DNA of 64,000 nt from GCA-2687025 sp964473525 (GTDB taxonomy: Bacteria; Poribacteria; WGA-4E; GCA-2687025), in the NCBI GenBank assembly GCA_964473525.1, contig CAYYPK010000016.1, positions 62,001 to 126,000 of the forward strand, written 5' to 3'. A program made the position numbers and the translations under genes. This document shows, one piece after another, positions 8,848-18,323 of this stretch; positions within the stretch are counted from its first letter, which is position 1, and each line of letters starts with the position of its first letter. The notes under the pieces are model-generated. The model searched no databases and had not been told where the DNA came from. It saw nothing but the letters and a program-made list of their open reading frames with translations.

Positions 8848-10116
8848 TTAGGCGTAACGCCTTACGTCGCAGAGCGTCAGATCTATCTCAGGCGTCTCAC
8901 GCGCCAGAAGCTGTGAGACGAGCTTACCGGTGATCGGCCCCAGCGCAAGCCCGATCGTCGAGTGCCCGGCGGCTACCGTCAGGTTGTCGTAGCCTTCTGG
9001 ACGCCCGATGTACGGTAGTCCGTCGGGCGAACAGGGCCGCATGCCGCGCCATATCTCGATGAGTTCGAGAGCGGCGGCGTCCGTGGCGAGGTAGGGCGGT
9101 ACGCCGTCCACGATCGCCTGCACGCGGCGCATGTTCACCGACGGGTCCATCCCGGCTAGTTCCAGCGTGCCTGCGAACCTGAGCGTGTCGCCCATAGGTG
9201 TCACCGCGACGCGCGTCTCCGTTAGCAGTAGAGGTATCGAGGGCGCGTCCTCGGGCCGTCGCACCGTGACGCTGTATCCCTTCGCGGGCTGGATCGGCAG
9301 GCGGAAGCCGAGAGCGTGGGTCATCTCAGGCGACCAGGCGCCGCCAGCCAGGACGACTTCGCGCGCGCTGAACCCGCCGTGCGTTGTTGTCACCACCCCG
9401 ACACCACTCCCCGACCGCTCCAACGTGAGCGCCTCCACGCCCTCGAGCACGCGCGCGCCGCTGTCCTGGATATGCTTGCCAACCGCGCGAACGAAGCTTG
9501 CCGGCTCGATGTGCGCGTCCTGCGGATGGTAGACAGCGCCGATGATGTTGTCCGAGAGGCCGGGTTCGCGCTCGCGGCTGGCGTCGCCGTCCAGCTCCTC
9601 GTACTCGATGCCGAACTCCGCCGTAACGCGTGCCTCCTCAATGGCCTCCGCGAGCTTCTCCGGCTGCGTGAACGCCATCATAAGGCCACGCTGCTCGAAG
9701 TGGCAGTCGGCTTGCGTCTCGGCGATGATGTCGGGGTAAAGGTCCAAACTGGCGAACTGTAGGTCGCGGATCACGGGCATGGCCGCGCGCGCGCGGCGAT
9801 GGTTCGCAGCCCTGCGGAACAACCACAGCCACCGGGCCAGGCCGCGATCCATCCGTGGGCGGATGTAGAACGGACTGTCAGGCCTCGTCAGCCATCTGAG
9901 CCCCTGGGCGAACACGCCCGGTTCCGCAAGCGGCACGATATGGCTTGTGGCGATGAGCCCGGCATTGCCGTAGGACGCGCCAGCGCATACGCCGCCCTTG
10001 TCGATGAGGGTGACATCGCGGCCCTGCTTGAGCAGGTAGTACGCCGCGCACACGCCGACGACGCCCCCGCCGATGATGAGCACGTCCGTGGTGTGGTCGC
10101 CGCCCTGCGTCGGCAT
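8848..10116 (-). CDS. FAD-dependent amino-acid oxidoreductase (DadA-like)
   Basis: A 422-residue flavoprotein of the D-amino-acid dehydrogenase (DAO) family. The N-terminus carries the Rossmann dinucleotide motif IIGGGVVGVCAAYYL followed by TLIDKGG, and the C-terminus carries GRPEGYDNL and AGHSTIGLALGP, the second FAD contact typical of DadA. DadA enzymes oxidise D-amino acids to keto acids and pass electrons to the respiratory chain. Related oxidases act on proline or hydroxyproline derivatives, so the substrate is open. The length matches DadA (about 420-430). The gene is divergent from the aldo/keto reductase, with about 180 bp between starts. Confidence 0.8.
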   Translation of the reverse strand: MPTQGGDHTTDVLIIGGGVVGVCAAYYLLKQGRDVTLIDKGGVCAGASYGNAGLIATSHIVPLAEPGVFAQGLRWLTRPDSPFYIRPRMDRGLARWLWLFRRAANHRRARAAMPVIRDLQFASLDLYPDIIAETQADCHFEQRGLMMAFTQPEKLAEAIEEARVTAEFGIEYEELDGDASREREPGLSDNIIGAVYHPQDAHIEPASFVRAVGKHIQDSGARVLEGVEALTLERSGSGVGVVTTTHGGFSAREVVLAGGAWSPEMTHALGFRLPIQPAKGYSVTVRRPEDAPSIPLLLTETRVAVTPMGDTLRFAGTLELAGMDPSVNMRRVQAIVDGVPPYLATDAAALELIEIWRGMRPCSPDGLPYIGRPEGYDNLTVAAGHSTIGLALGPITGKLVSQLLARETPEIDLTLCDVRRYA

Positions 10117-10298
10117 CGCGCAGCCTCTCGTTCGCGGCCCGGTGAGGAGGGCCGTCCAGCGCGAATTGTAGGGCGCCGAGCGCGCCTCGTCATGGCGACG
10201 CGCGCAGCGGTGTCATGCCACTCGCCTTGCGCGTATCATGCCTCCGCACGGCGAGACGACATCCAGTGCGCACATCACATAGCCAGGAAGGCCGACCC

Positions 10299-11225
10299 AT
10301 GGCGGACATACCCGCAGTACCGCGCAGACGGTGGGGCAAGAGCGAACTCCAGATCCCCGTCATACCCTTCGGCACGCAGGGATTCGGCAACAACTTCGGC
10401 CCCGTATCCGACGACGAGGCCGTGGCGCTCATCCGGCACTCCGTGGACATCGGCATCAACCATTTCGACTGCGCACGCTGCTATGGCGACTCGTTGCGCA
10501 AGCTCGGCGTAGCGCTCAAGCGCGGCGCCATCGGCCGCGACGAGGTCATCATCAGCGGGCGTCTCTGTTGCCACAGCGCGGCGAAGTGGGGGTTCTACGG
10601 CGAGGGCGAGCCGGACTATTCGGCGCAGCGCGCGATGGACGACGTCAGGGACCAACTCGACATGCTGGGCACGGACCATTTCGACGCCATGCTCATCCAC
10701 GACCCGGGCAAGATCGAGCCGACGCTCGCGGCCGGTGGCACGCTGGAGGGCATCAAGCGGCTCAAGGAAGAGGGGCTCATCAACAACGTCGGCTACGGCA
10801 TGAACCCGCACGACTCGCACCTTGCCGCCATCGAGCAGGGCGACATCGACGTCCTCCTGTGCTTCAACGACTATAACGTGCTGCGCGCCACCGTGCAGGA
10901 CGACATCCTGCCCGCCGCCGCCGAGAAGGACATCGGCGTGATGAACGGGTGGTCCATCATGCGCGGCTACCTGACAGGCATCGACCTGTCTGGACACGAC
11001 CAGTCGAACGAGGACATTCAGCGCGCCACGAAGATGCGGCAGTGGTGCATCGACAACGACGTCAGCATCCTAGCGGTGGCCCTCCAGTACTGCCTGAAGG
11101 AGGAGCGCATCCAGGGCAACCCGCTGGGCAGCCTGAACGTCGAGCAGCTCGAAGCCAACGCGCGCGCCGTTACGCAGCCGCTGCCAGAGGACATCTTCGA
11201 CCGGTTCTTCGCGCAAGGGTTCTAG
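10299..11225 (+). CDS. Aldo/keto reductase family protein with Lys-to-Arg at the catalytic site
   Basis: A 308-residue TIM-barrel oxidoreductase. FDCARCYGDS gives the Asp and Tyr of the AKR catalytic tetrad and LIHDPG gives the His. The usual Lys at the end of the third strand appears as Arg (VIISGRLC), so the tetrad is altered. The C-terminal part (RIQGNPLGSLNVEQLEAN) fits NADPH binding. ATG 10299 is preceded by AGGAAG at a good distance; the upstream extension to 10215 is not convincing. The gene stands alone on the plus strand between the DadA-like gene and the alginate-lyase-like gene. Substrate is unknown; a sugar or uronate-derived aldehyde would fit the neighbourhood, by inference only. 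Confidence 0.82.
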   Translation: MADIPAVPRRRWGKSELQIPVIPFGTQGFGNNFGPVSDDEAVALIRHSVDIGINHFDCARCYGDSLRKLGVALKRGAIGRDEVIISGRLCCHSAAKWGFYGEGEPDYSAQRAMDDVRDQLDMLGTDHFDAMLIHDPGKIEPTLAAGGTLEGIKRLKEEGLINNVGYGMNPHDSHLAAIEQGDIDVLLCFNDYNVLRATVQDDILPAAAEKDIGVMNGWSIMRGYLTGIDLSGHDQSNEDIQRATKMRQWCIDNDVSILAVALQYCLKEERIQGNPLGSLNVEQLEANARAVTQPLPEDIFDRFFAQGF

Positions 11226-11412
11226 GCAGCAGCTCGGGCCGGCGATCCGGCGCGGTGGCGCGGCGCCCGCTGGCCCTGCGGGCGTCGTCAGGCGCGCGAC
11301 CCAACGCCGCCGCGCGGTCGCTCGCAGGTGTCCATGCTGAACGTGTCCGCTATGGGTGAGGGGATCCCAATGAACGAGGCCCCGAACCACGGTACGTAGG
11401 AGGTCGGCAATC

Positions 11413-12513
11413 GTGACGCATACGGGCCTTCCACCCAGCGATGCGGCGGCAACTGCGTTCGCCCATCCTGGCATCTCTCACAGCGTATCGGAACTGGATC
11501 GCATCAAGGCCGGCCTCGCGGCAGGGAAGCAGCCCTGGCAGCAAGCTTGGAGTGAGTTGCTTGATTCCTCGTATGCGGAACTCGAATGGGAACCGGGGCC
11601 TATAGCGAACGTCGAAAGAGGGGCGTACAACAACCCTGATGTCGGTGGCACGGCATTCCTCCGGGACGGAACCGCGGCATACACGCAGGCGTTGATCTGG
11701 TGGCTTACGCGTGAGGAAGCCCACGCTACCCAAGCCGCCGCGATACTCAATGCTTGGTCGGCGACGCTGGAATCGGTCGGCGCCCACGACGCGAAGCTGC
11801 TGGTTGGGATGGGCGGCATACATTACTGCAATGCGGCCGAGATTCTCCGGCACACCTGGAATGAATGGCCAGAGGCCGATCAGGACGCGTTCCGAGCGAT
11901 GTTGCGCGAGACCCTGTACCCCGTCATCCAGGACTTCTACCCGACCGCCAATGGCAACTGGGACGCGTCCATGGTACAGACCGTGATGGCGATGGGGATC
12001 CACCTGGACGACTCGTCTATGTTCCAGCGGGGCGTCGCCTATTTCCTGGAAGGCGAAGGCAACGGTCGTGTGAGTCACTACCTCAAGGAATCCGGCCAGT
12101 GTCAGGAGAGCGGCCGCGACCAGTCGCACACGCAGATGGGGTTGGAGTATCTAGTCAACTCCTGTGAGACCGCGTGGAAGCAGGGCGTTGATCTTTACGC
12201 CGCCTACGACTGCCTGTTAGCCAGGGGCTTCGAGTACACGGCACGGTACAACCTCGGCGAAGATGTTCCCTTCGAGTATTACGAAAGCTACCGCGGCCGA
12301 TACAAGCATAGCGAGATCTCGAGCAAGGGCCGCGGCCGCCTGCGGGCCATGTACGAGAAGGCGTACAATCACTACCACAACCGGATGGGCATGGACATGC
12401 CCTGGTGCGCGAGTGCGATTGAGAAAACCAGACCCGAACAAGGCGGCTCTAGTACGCTCGCCTGGAGCACCCTCATGTATGCGAACCAGACCGACGCGGC
12501 TCCGCTTCCATAG
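11413..12513 (+). CDS. Alginate-lyase-like (alpha/alpha toroid) polysaccharide lyase family protein
   Basis: A 366-residue protein resembling the Pfam Alginate_lyase (PL5-like) fold. The family-like segments NWDASMVQTVMAMG, ESGRDQSHTQMGLEYL and the Trp-rich IWWLTREEAHA fit an alpha-toroid lyase in which Asn, His and Arg surround the uronate. No signal peptide is seen, so either a cytoplasmic oligo-alginate lyase or a missed upstream start is possible. GTG 11413 is supported by a strong AGGAGG 9 nt upstream. It precedes the glycyl radical enzyme by 239 bp on the same strand. The lyase reaction (beta-elimination of uronic acid) is inferred from family resemblance. Confidence 0.68.
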   Translation: MTHTGLPPSDAAATAFAHPGISHSVSELDRIKAGLAAGKQPWQQAWSELLDSSYAELEWEPGPIANVERGAYNNPDVGGTAFLRDGTAAYTQALIWWLTREEAHATQAAAILNAWSATLESVGAHDAKLLVGMGGIHYCNAAEILRHTWNEWPEADQDAFRAMLRETLYPVIQDFYPTANGNWDASMVQTVMAMGIHLDDSSMFQRGVAYFLEGEGNGRVSHYLKESGQCQESGRDQSHTQMGLEYLVNSCETAWKQGVDLYAAYDCLLARGFEYTARYNLGEDVPFEYYESYRGRYKHSEISSKGRGRLRAMYEKAYNHYHNRMGMDMPWCASAIEKTRPEQGGSSTLAWSTLMYANQTDAAPLP

Positions 12514-12752
12514 AGTCTGACGCGCAGGCGCCGTGAGTCGACGTCTCGGTGTGGCCGTTGTTGGCTGTCATCGACTGCCGTGTCGGGGCAAACGCCGCCA
12601 CTCCGATGCGCCCACGGGGTGGCCCCCGCCGTACAGCTGCAGGCGGCTCCGCTACCGGTCCCCCAGTCCTAGACGCAAGACGTTCGCGCGCCTCCCGTCC
12701 CGCCCTGTTGCGGCCCGACCGCGGTCGGCTATCAATGCCGTGGGAGGCCGCC

Positions 12753-15077
12753 ATGATTCACCACGACATCCGTAAGCGTCCCGACACGTCCCGCGTCGCC
12801 GATTTGCGCGCCCGCGTACGCGCCGCCATGGACGCCCGCCCCGCCGCGTGGGGCTGCCCCGAGCAGATTGGGGACGACCAGATGGTGGCGCACCTTGCCG
12901 TCCGCAAGGCGCACGCCATCAGTCTGAAGCTGGCGCACATGCCCACCGACCTGTGGCGCGGACAACTGCTCGCCGGCTCGATGACGCTCGAGGAGCCTCG
13001 CCTGCACGCCGAGTGGGGATTCCCCGAATACACGACCGCCCAAGAGCGGGAAGAAGCCAAGGCGAAGGGGGTCAGCACGAGGTCGGTGTTTGGGCACGTC
13101 GTGCCGGACTACCCACGACTGCTGTCTCAGGGGCTCCACGGAATCATCGCGCGCGCCGAAGATGAACGCGCGATGGCGCGCGGCGAATCCGAGGAGGCGT
13201 TCCTCGACTCGGTCGTCGTCGCGTGCGAGGGGGTCATGGCTTTCGCGGCGCGGCTGGCTGCTCGTTGCGACAGCGATGCGACGCTAGAATCGGACCCCGC
13301 CCGCGTCGCTGAGCTCCGACAGATGGCGGAGAACCTGCGGGCCGCTCCCTCGGGACCCGCGCAGGACTTCTGGCAGGCGCTCCAGTCCGTGTGGCTGCTC
13401 CACATGGTGTACCACGCCACGATGAACGGGAACGCGGTCGGACGGCTGGATCAGTACGCGTGGCCGTACCTCGAGCGGGATCTGCGGGAGGCGCGCATTG
13501 ACCTGCCGTTTGCCGCCGAACTCGTGGACTGCTTCTGTCTGAAGTTCAACGAGCGCGCGAAGACCACGGAAGAGCAGAAGACCGACGAGCGCGAGGAGGC
13601 GACGCCGAACTTCCGCCGACGCACGCGCCACTATACGTCCTCGCAGGTAGGGTCCGCGCGCGACAGTCTGGACGCGACGAACCACTGGCTACAGAACGTC
13701 ATTGTCGGCGGAGTTACTCCCGAGGGCGAGGACGGCACGAACGCGCTCACGTTCCTCCTGCTCGAGAGCTACCGCCGCCACGAGATGACGAACCCGCTCG
13801 TGACCGTCCGCACGCACGCCGAGTCTCCCGAGGAGCTGCTGGCGTACTCGTGCGAGGTGCTGAAGGAGGGTGGCGGGATGCCGGCCATCTTCAACGACGA
13901 GGCGCTCGTGCCCTCGTTGGAGCGCCTGGGCATCCCTACGGCGGACGCCCGCGACTACACGAACGACGGATGCTGGGAGGTCGTCATTCCCGGCAGGACG
14001 GACTTCCGCTTCCAGCGCCTTAGCCTGATGCTGTGCCTGGAGTGGGCGCTCAACCGAGGCGTCTCGCGAAGAGGGCCCGCCGATCACGAAGGCGAGGACG
14101 TGGACGCTCGGCGTAGGCACGGGGAGGACACGGGCGATCCGCGCGCCTTCGCCTCGTTCGACCACGTGTGGGAGGCGTTCGAGACGCAACTCGACACGAT
14201 GGTCGCCGCCGTCGTCGAGCGCGTCGTCAACACTATAGACGACCGCGGCACGATCGCCCCGGTGCCTCTACTCAGCGCGCTGGTGGAAGGCGCCATAGAG
14301 ACGCGCCGGGACATGACGACCGGCGGCGCGAAGTTCCGCACGTTCGGCATGCTCGCCGAGAGCGCCGCGCACGCCATCGACTCGCTGATGGCGATTCAGA
14401 CCGTGATCTACGCACGCGAGGAAGCCACCATGGCCGAGTTGTGCGACGCCCTCGACGCCGACTTCGAGGGTCACACGCGACTACGCGCGAAAGTGCAAGC
14501 GGCTCCCAAGTACGGCAACGCCGACCCGGACGCCGACGCCATGGGCCGCCGCGTGATGGACGCCTTCACGGCCGCCGTGGCGAAGCACGCCGCCAGGCTG
14601 CCTTCGGAGATGCTCTTCCCGTGCGGCGTAGGCACGTTCTCATGGTATGTGGGCATCGGCGAGGGGCTCGGCACGGCGCCGGACGGACGTCTCTCGGGAG
14701 AGCCGGTGTCGTCCAACTTCTCGCCCGCGCTCGGGCAAGATGTGGACGGGCTCCCCGGCGCGATACTGAGCTACGCGAACATGCCTCACGGCAATCTGCC
14801 AGCAGGAGGGCCGGTCGATCTGCGGTTGCCGCGCAAGCTCGTCGAGGACGAGGTCGGCACGGCGCGCATGGTGGCGCTGCTGCGGAGCTTCGTCGCCACC
14901 GGAGGCGCCATGATGACGCTCACCGTCGTCGACGCCGAGGAGCTCAAGGCCGCGCGGCGCGAACCGGACAACTACCGCGCGTTGCGCGTGAGAATGGGTG
15001 GCTGGTGCGCGTATTTCACGATGCTCAGCGAGGAGCAGCAGGACCACCAGATACGTCGCCAGGAGGGTAGTCTATGA
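12753..15077 (+). CDS. Glycyl radical enzyme of unassigned substrate (pyruvate formate-lyase superfamily)
   Basis: A 774-residue glycyl radical enzyme. The catalytic thiyl loop is NDGCWE, with Cys407 and Glu409. The Cys-x-Glu arrangement is that of eliminases and dehydratases (glycerol dehydratase, choline lyase, HypD) rather than the Cys-Cys pair of PFL. The radical loop near the C-terminus is RMGGWCAYF with the predicted radical Gly750. HVVPDYPRLLSQGL and FNDEALVPSLERLGI are also family-like. ATG 12753 has GGGAGG 5 nt upstream; the frame extends to 12549 without family resemblance. It overlaps its activase by 4 nt (ATGA). Such enzymes need anoxia, so this organism is at least facultatively anaerobic. 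The substrate is not recognisable; neighbours hint at a uronate or polyol derivative. Confidence 0.88.
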   Translation: MIHHDIRKRPDTSRVADLRARVRAAMDARPAAWGCPEQIGDDQMVAHLAVRKAHAISLKLAHMPTDLWRGQLLAGSMTLEEPRLHAEWGFPEYTTAQEREEAKAKGVSTRSVFGHVVPDYPRLLSQGLHGIIARAEDERAMARGESEEAFLDSVVVACEGVMAFAARLAARCDSDATLESDPARVAELRQMAENLRAAPSGPAQDFWQALQSVWLLHMVYHATMNGNAVGRLDQYAWPYLERDLREARIDLPFAAELVDCFCLKFNERAKTTEEQKTDEREEATPNFRRRTRHYTSSQVGSARDSLDATNHWLQNVIVGGVTPEGEDGTNALTFLLLESYRRHEMTNPLVTVRTHAESPEELLAYSCEVLKEGGGMPAIFNDEALVPSLERLGIPTADARDYTNDGCWEVVIPGRTDFRFQRLSLMLCLEWALNRGVSRRGPADHEGEDVDARRRHGEDTGDPRAFASFDHVWEAFETQLDTMVAAVVERVVNTIDDRGTIAPVPLLSALVEGAIETRRDMTTGGAKFRTFGMLAESAAHAIDSLMAIQTVIYAREEATMAELCDALDADFEGHTRLRAKVQAAPKYGNADPDADAMGRRVMDAFTAAVAKHAARLPSEMLFPCGVGTFSWYVGIGEGLGTAPDGRLSGEPVSSNFSPALGQDVDGLPGAILSYANMPHGNLPAGGPVDLRLPRKLVEDEVGTARMVALLRSFVATGGAMMTLTVVDAEELKAARREPDNYRALRVRMGGWCAYFTMLSEEQQDHQIRRQEGSL

Positions 15078-15997
15078 GCCCCGAATTGGAGGGCGGCGAG
15101 GTACGCGGCACGATCTTCGACATCGACACGTTCGCGGTCCACGACGGCCCCGGCATACGCATGGCGGTGTACCTCAAGGGGTGTCCGCTAGAATGCGCCT
15201 GGTGCCACAGTCCAGAGTCTCAGGAGGCGCGGCCGGAAGTGATTCTCGTGCGAGACCGGTGCGTCCATTGCGGCGTCTGCGAACGTACGTGTCCTCGCGG
15301 CGAGCACGCCGTTTCGACCACGTCGCATGAGATTCTCCGGGAGGACTGCGCGTTGTGCGGGGGATGCGTTGAGGCATGCCCCGAACGAGCGTTGGCGATG
15401 AAGGGCTCCGAGGCGAGCGCCTCGGACGTCGTGGCGAAGGCCGGTCGGATGGAGCCGTTCTTTGCCCATTCCGGCGGAGGGGTCACGCTCACCGGTGGCG
15501 AGGTGACGCAGCAGGTGGACTTTGCCGAGGCGGTGTTGGGCGGCTGCCGTGATCTCGGCATCCACACGGCCATCGAGACCTGTGGCGTGTGTTCCTGGCA
15601 GGCACTTAAGCGACTGACTGCGCACACCGATCTCGTGCTCTACGATCTGAAGCTCATGGACGACGACGCGCATCGCAAGTGGACCGGGGCGTCGAATCGA
15701 CCGGCGCTGGAAAACGCCGCCAGGCTCGCGGAACACGGCGTCCGAACCCGCGTCCGTGTCCCGCTGATTCCCGACATCACGGATACCGACGAGAACCTGC
15801 GCGCGGTCTACGAGTTCATGCGCGCCGTCGGGCTAACCGATGTCGAACTGCTGCCGTACAACCCATCGGCGGCCGCCAAGTACGAATGGCTTGATCGCAA
15901 ATACCGCGTGGAGGGCGCCACCGAAGCCACGCCACCTGACGTTTCGCTCCTCCAGGCCACGGCGACGGAATACGGGCTGAATCCCGTCGCGGCGTAG
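15074..15997 (+). CDS. Glycyl-radical enzyme activating protein (radical SAM)
   Basis: A 307-residue radical SAM activase that would install the Gly radical on the partner encoded immediately upstream. The SAM cluster motif is CPLECAWC (CxxxCxxC) after FDIDTFAVHDGPGIR. Two extra ferredoxin-type 4Fe-4S sites follow: CVHCGVCERTCP and CALCGGCVEACP. This insert is typical of activases for dehydratase-type glycyl radical enzymes and is absent from PflA. GGGVTLTGGE is the family's SAM-binding motif. The ATG overlaps the TGA of the glycyl radical enzyme, showing translational coupling. The gene ends with TAG at 15995-15997. Confidence 0.93.
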   Translation: MSPELEGGEVRGTIFDIDTFAVHDGPGIRMAVYLKGCPLECAWCHSPESQEARPEVILVRDRCVHCGVCERTCPRGEHAVSTTSHEILREDCALCGGCVEACPERALAMKGSEASASDVVAKAGRMEPFFAHSGGGVTLTGGEVTQQVDFAEAVLGGCRDLGIHTAIETCGVCSWQALKRLTAHTDLVLYDLKLMDDDAHRKWTGASNRPALENAARLAEHGVRTRVRVPLIPDITDTDENLRAVYEFMRAVGLTDVELLPYNPSAAAKYEWLDRKYRVEGATEATPPDVSLLQATATEYGLNPVAA

Positions 15998-16215
15998 CCC
16001 GAAGCGCGCGCCCCCGCGGATCGCAACACCGGTGACAGTACGGCTCTGGACTCCTTTCCCTTGCGGCGGACGACCGGGCAGAGGTCGTTCCTCACAAGAC
16101 GCGCGCCTCCGCCGCGCCGACTCCGCCTGGAAACAGGCGCCTGCGGCGGCGCTGAATGCGCCAATAGTGTTGTGTGCGCGGAGCTGTATCGGCCTGAACT
16201 CCGGTAAGGGGAACC

Positions 16216-16977
16216 ATGGAACTGGAAGGACGCGTCGCGCTCATCACGGGCTCAACCGCAGGCGGCATGGGACGCAGCACGGCCATCACCCTGGCCCAGC
16301 GTGGCGCGGACATCGTGCTGAACCACGGCACGCACCGAGACGACGCGGAAGCCGATCGCCAGGCGCGCGATGTCGAGGCGGCCATCAGGGACATGGGTCG
16401 TCGCGTGCTGCTCGTGAAGGCGGACACGAAGGACGCCCGCGCGGTTACGACCCTCGTTGAACGGGCTGTCGAGTCGTTTGGTCGGGTCGACATCGCCGTG
16501 GCCAACGCCTCGGGCGCGTGGAACCTCAAAGGCATCACGGAGATGACGCCCGAAGAGTTCCGGGATGGGATAGACGCCGAGCTGCACGGAGCGTATGCCC
16601 TCGTCCACGCCTGCCTGCCGGTCATGCGTCGCAACCGATGGGGCCGCATCGTATTGATGGGCGTCCACGGCGCGGGCATCGACGCTCGAGATCCAGCGGA
16701 CTTCCACATTGGCAAGGGCGCACGCCACCTGCTGACGCAGCATGTCGCGCGGCAGGAGCGGGCGCACAACATCACGGCGAACCTGGTGAATCCCGGCGCT
16801 GGGCATACCGCCCACTTCGACACGCTAGGTGACGCGCTGACACACGCGGGGCACGGCTCAGAGTGGCGTGGTCGTACGAGCTGCACGCCGCAGGACATCG
16901 CGGACGCCATCGCGTACATCTGCAGCGAGCAAGGGCGGTTCGTCAACGGAAGTCAGCTCTCATTCGCAGTCGAATGA
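16216..16977 (+). CDS. SDR-fold protein lacking the catalytic Tyr and Ser
   Basis: A 253-residue short-chain dehydrogenase/reductase by fold. The dinucleotide loop TGSTAGGMGRS, the ANASG strand and the region from NLVNPGAG are present. The active site is not canonical: the Tyr-xxx-Lys motif reads FHIGK, with Phe163 in place of Tyr and Lys167 kept. The upstream Ser is replaced in the segment IVLMGVHGAG. It could be an inactive SDR, a binding protein, or an enzyme with different chemistry. ATG 16216 is preceded by AAGGGG. It lies 218 bp after the activase on the same strand and is convergent with the outer-membrane barrel gene. Confidence 0.8.
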   Translation: MELEGRVALITGSTAGGMGRSTAITLAQRGADIVLNHGTHRDDAEADRQARDVEAAIRDMGRRVLLVKADTKDARAVTTLVERAVESFGRVDIAVANASGAWNLKGITEMTPEEFRDGIDAELHGAYALVHACLPVMRRNRWGRIVLMGVHGAGIDARDPADFHIGKGARHLLTQHVARQERAHNITANLVNPGAGHTAHFDTLGDALTHAGHGSEWRGRTSCTPQDIADAIAYICSEQGRFVNGSQLSFAVE

Positions 16978-17038
16978 CGCGAGGCCGCTGCCCACGGGAA
17001 CCGACGCAACGCAGGTTTGTCTCGCGCTGCGAGAGAGG

Positions 17039-18298
17039 CTAGAAGTCGAACCGCGCCGTGGCATAGACGTTGTCGCTGCGATCGAACCTGCCCAGCATCG
17101 TGTGCGCGTCTCCGCCGAACAGGTTGGCCCCAACGGACACGCGCAGTTCGTCGGAGAGCTTGTATTCCGCGAGGGGCTGGACAAGGTAGTCGCCATCCGC
17201 CGGGCTGTAGAACGCGAAGAGCGAAAGGCGCAGAGCCTGCTGACGCGCGAGTTGCTCCAGCCGCACCGTGACAAGGTCGCGCAGCTCGCTCTCCACGGGA
17301 GATTCTGCCGGTAGCGAGGCCAAGTAGGCGTCGTAATGCGCCATCGCCTCGACGTAGTATTGCGCGCCCGCTCGCGCGTCCTCCCACAGCGGCCGCTCGT
17401 AACCAACTAGGGCGCGTATCTGCGAGTTCGGCGTCGTCGGGTCGTCGCCGCGCGCGTCGTCGCGCGAGTCGTACAACCCCGCTTCGGCGCTGACGACGCC
17501 GCCGGCCGCGTTTGTCTGCGCAGTTAGCGTATAGACCGACAGGGCTGGGTAGAACATCGTGACGGATTGCGGAGGGTTCGCACCTTCCAGACGGGCCGAC
17601 GGAGCGCTCCAGAAGCCTCGATAGGCGTGCGCGGCGAAGTCGACACCCAACGCCTTCCGCGACAGCTTCACGCCTAGCTCGGCGTTGTCGTAACCGTCAC
17701 GAGGGGCGTCCATCCGCGTCTCGATCCCAGCGAACGGGTTGGCGACGGCGAAGCGGGCGGAGTCGGGCAGCGCGTCCGGTTGGAAAGGCGTCGCGCCCAC
17801 GACCTCGACGTTGACGACATCCCACCACAGGCGGACGCGCAGCGCCTCGACGCCGACCTTGAAGTAGTCCATCGGCCTCCCGGCGAAGAAGCTGACCCAG
17901 TCCTTGGGCCACACGTCGCTCACGAAGAGCAGGTCGCCGACACCCCACGTGATGACCTGGCGCCCTAGCCGGAAGTCGAAGTCGCCGGCGGAGTAGTCGA
18001 AGTATCCCTCGCGCAGATCCACCGTGATCTCACGCGCCAGAGCGTCGTGAACTACCTCCGCCTTCACCTTGATCTCAGCGTCGATGTCCTCGGACCAACC
18101 TTCGAGGTCAAGTCGGAACCGGTCCTCGCGTAGCAGGAAGTCGCCCTGCGGGTTGCCGTCCGCGCCCGTGTCGTGGATGCGCCCCGTGGCGCCGGTGACG
18201 AGGAAGCCGTGCGTCTCGACGTTTCCGCTCTGTGCCAGGGCTACCGACCCGATCGTCAGCAACCCCGCCATCGCCACGGCGGCGCGACTGCGTCTCAT
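17039..18298 (-). CDS. Outer-membrane beta-barrel protein (DUF1302-like)
   Basis: A 419-residue secreted protein with an N-terminal signal peptide (cleavage probably after LTIGSVALAQ). Many alternating amphipathic strands follow, and it ends in TARFDF. A terminal aromatic residue preceded by alternating hydrophobics is the usual signal for BAM-mediated insertion. Segments such as FRLGRQVITWGVGD and DVWPKDWVSFF resemble DUF1302-type barrels, which often accompany MMPL exporters and LolA-like proteins. It is the last gene of the minus-strand cluster starting at 23560, 25 bp behind the exporter. The likely role is an outer-membrane channel or lipid-handling partner for that exporter. Confidence 0.75.
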   Translation of the reverse strand: MRRSRAAVAMAGLLTIGSVALAQSGNVETHGFLVTGATGRIHDTGADGNPQGDFLLREDRFRLDLEGWSEDIDAEIKVKAEVVHDALAREITVDLREGYFDYSAGDFDFRLGRQVITWGVGDLLFVSDVWPKDWVSFFAGRPMDYFKVGVEALRVRLWWDVVNVEVVGATPFQPDALPDSARFAVANPFAGIETRMDAPRDGYDNAELGVKLSRKALGVDFAAHAYRGFWSAPSARLEGANPPQSVTMFYPALSVYTLTAQTNAAGGVVSAEAGLYDSRDDARGDDPTTPNSQIRALVGYERPLWEDARAGAQYYVEAMAHYDAYLASLPAESPVESELRDLVTVRLEQLARQQALRLSLFAFYSPADGDYLVQPLAEYKLSDELRVSVGANLFGGDAHTMLGRFDRSDNVYATARFDF

Positions 18299-18323
18299 AT
18301 TCCATCTCCAACCAGGCTAGCTG

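Noticed and set aside
16124..16139. CGCCTG-GAAA-CAGGCG hairpin after the activase gene
   Set aside because: The stem is only 6 bp and has no T-run; GC-rich intergenic sequence makes such hairpins common, so I do not call it a terminator.
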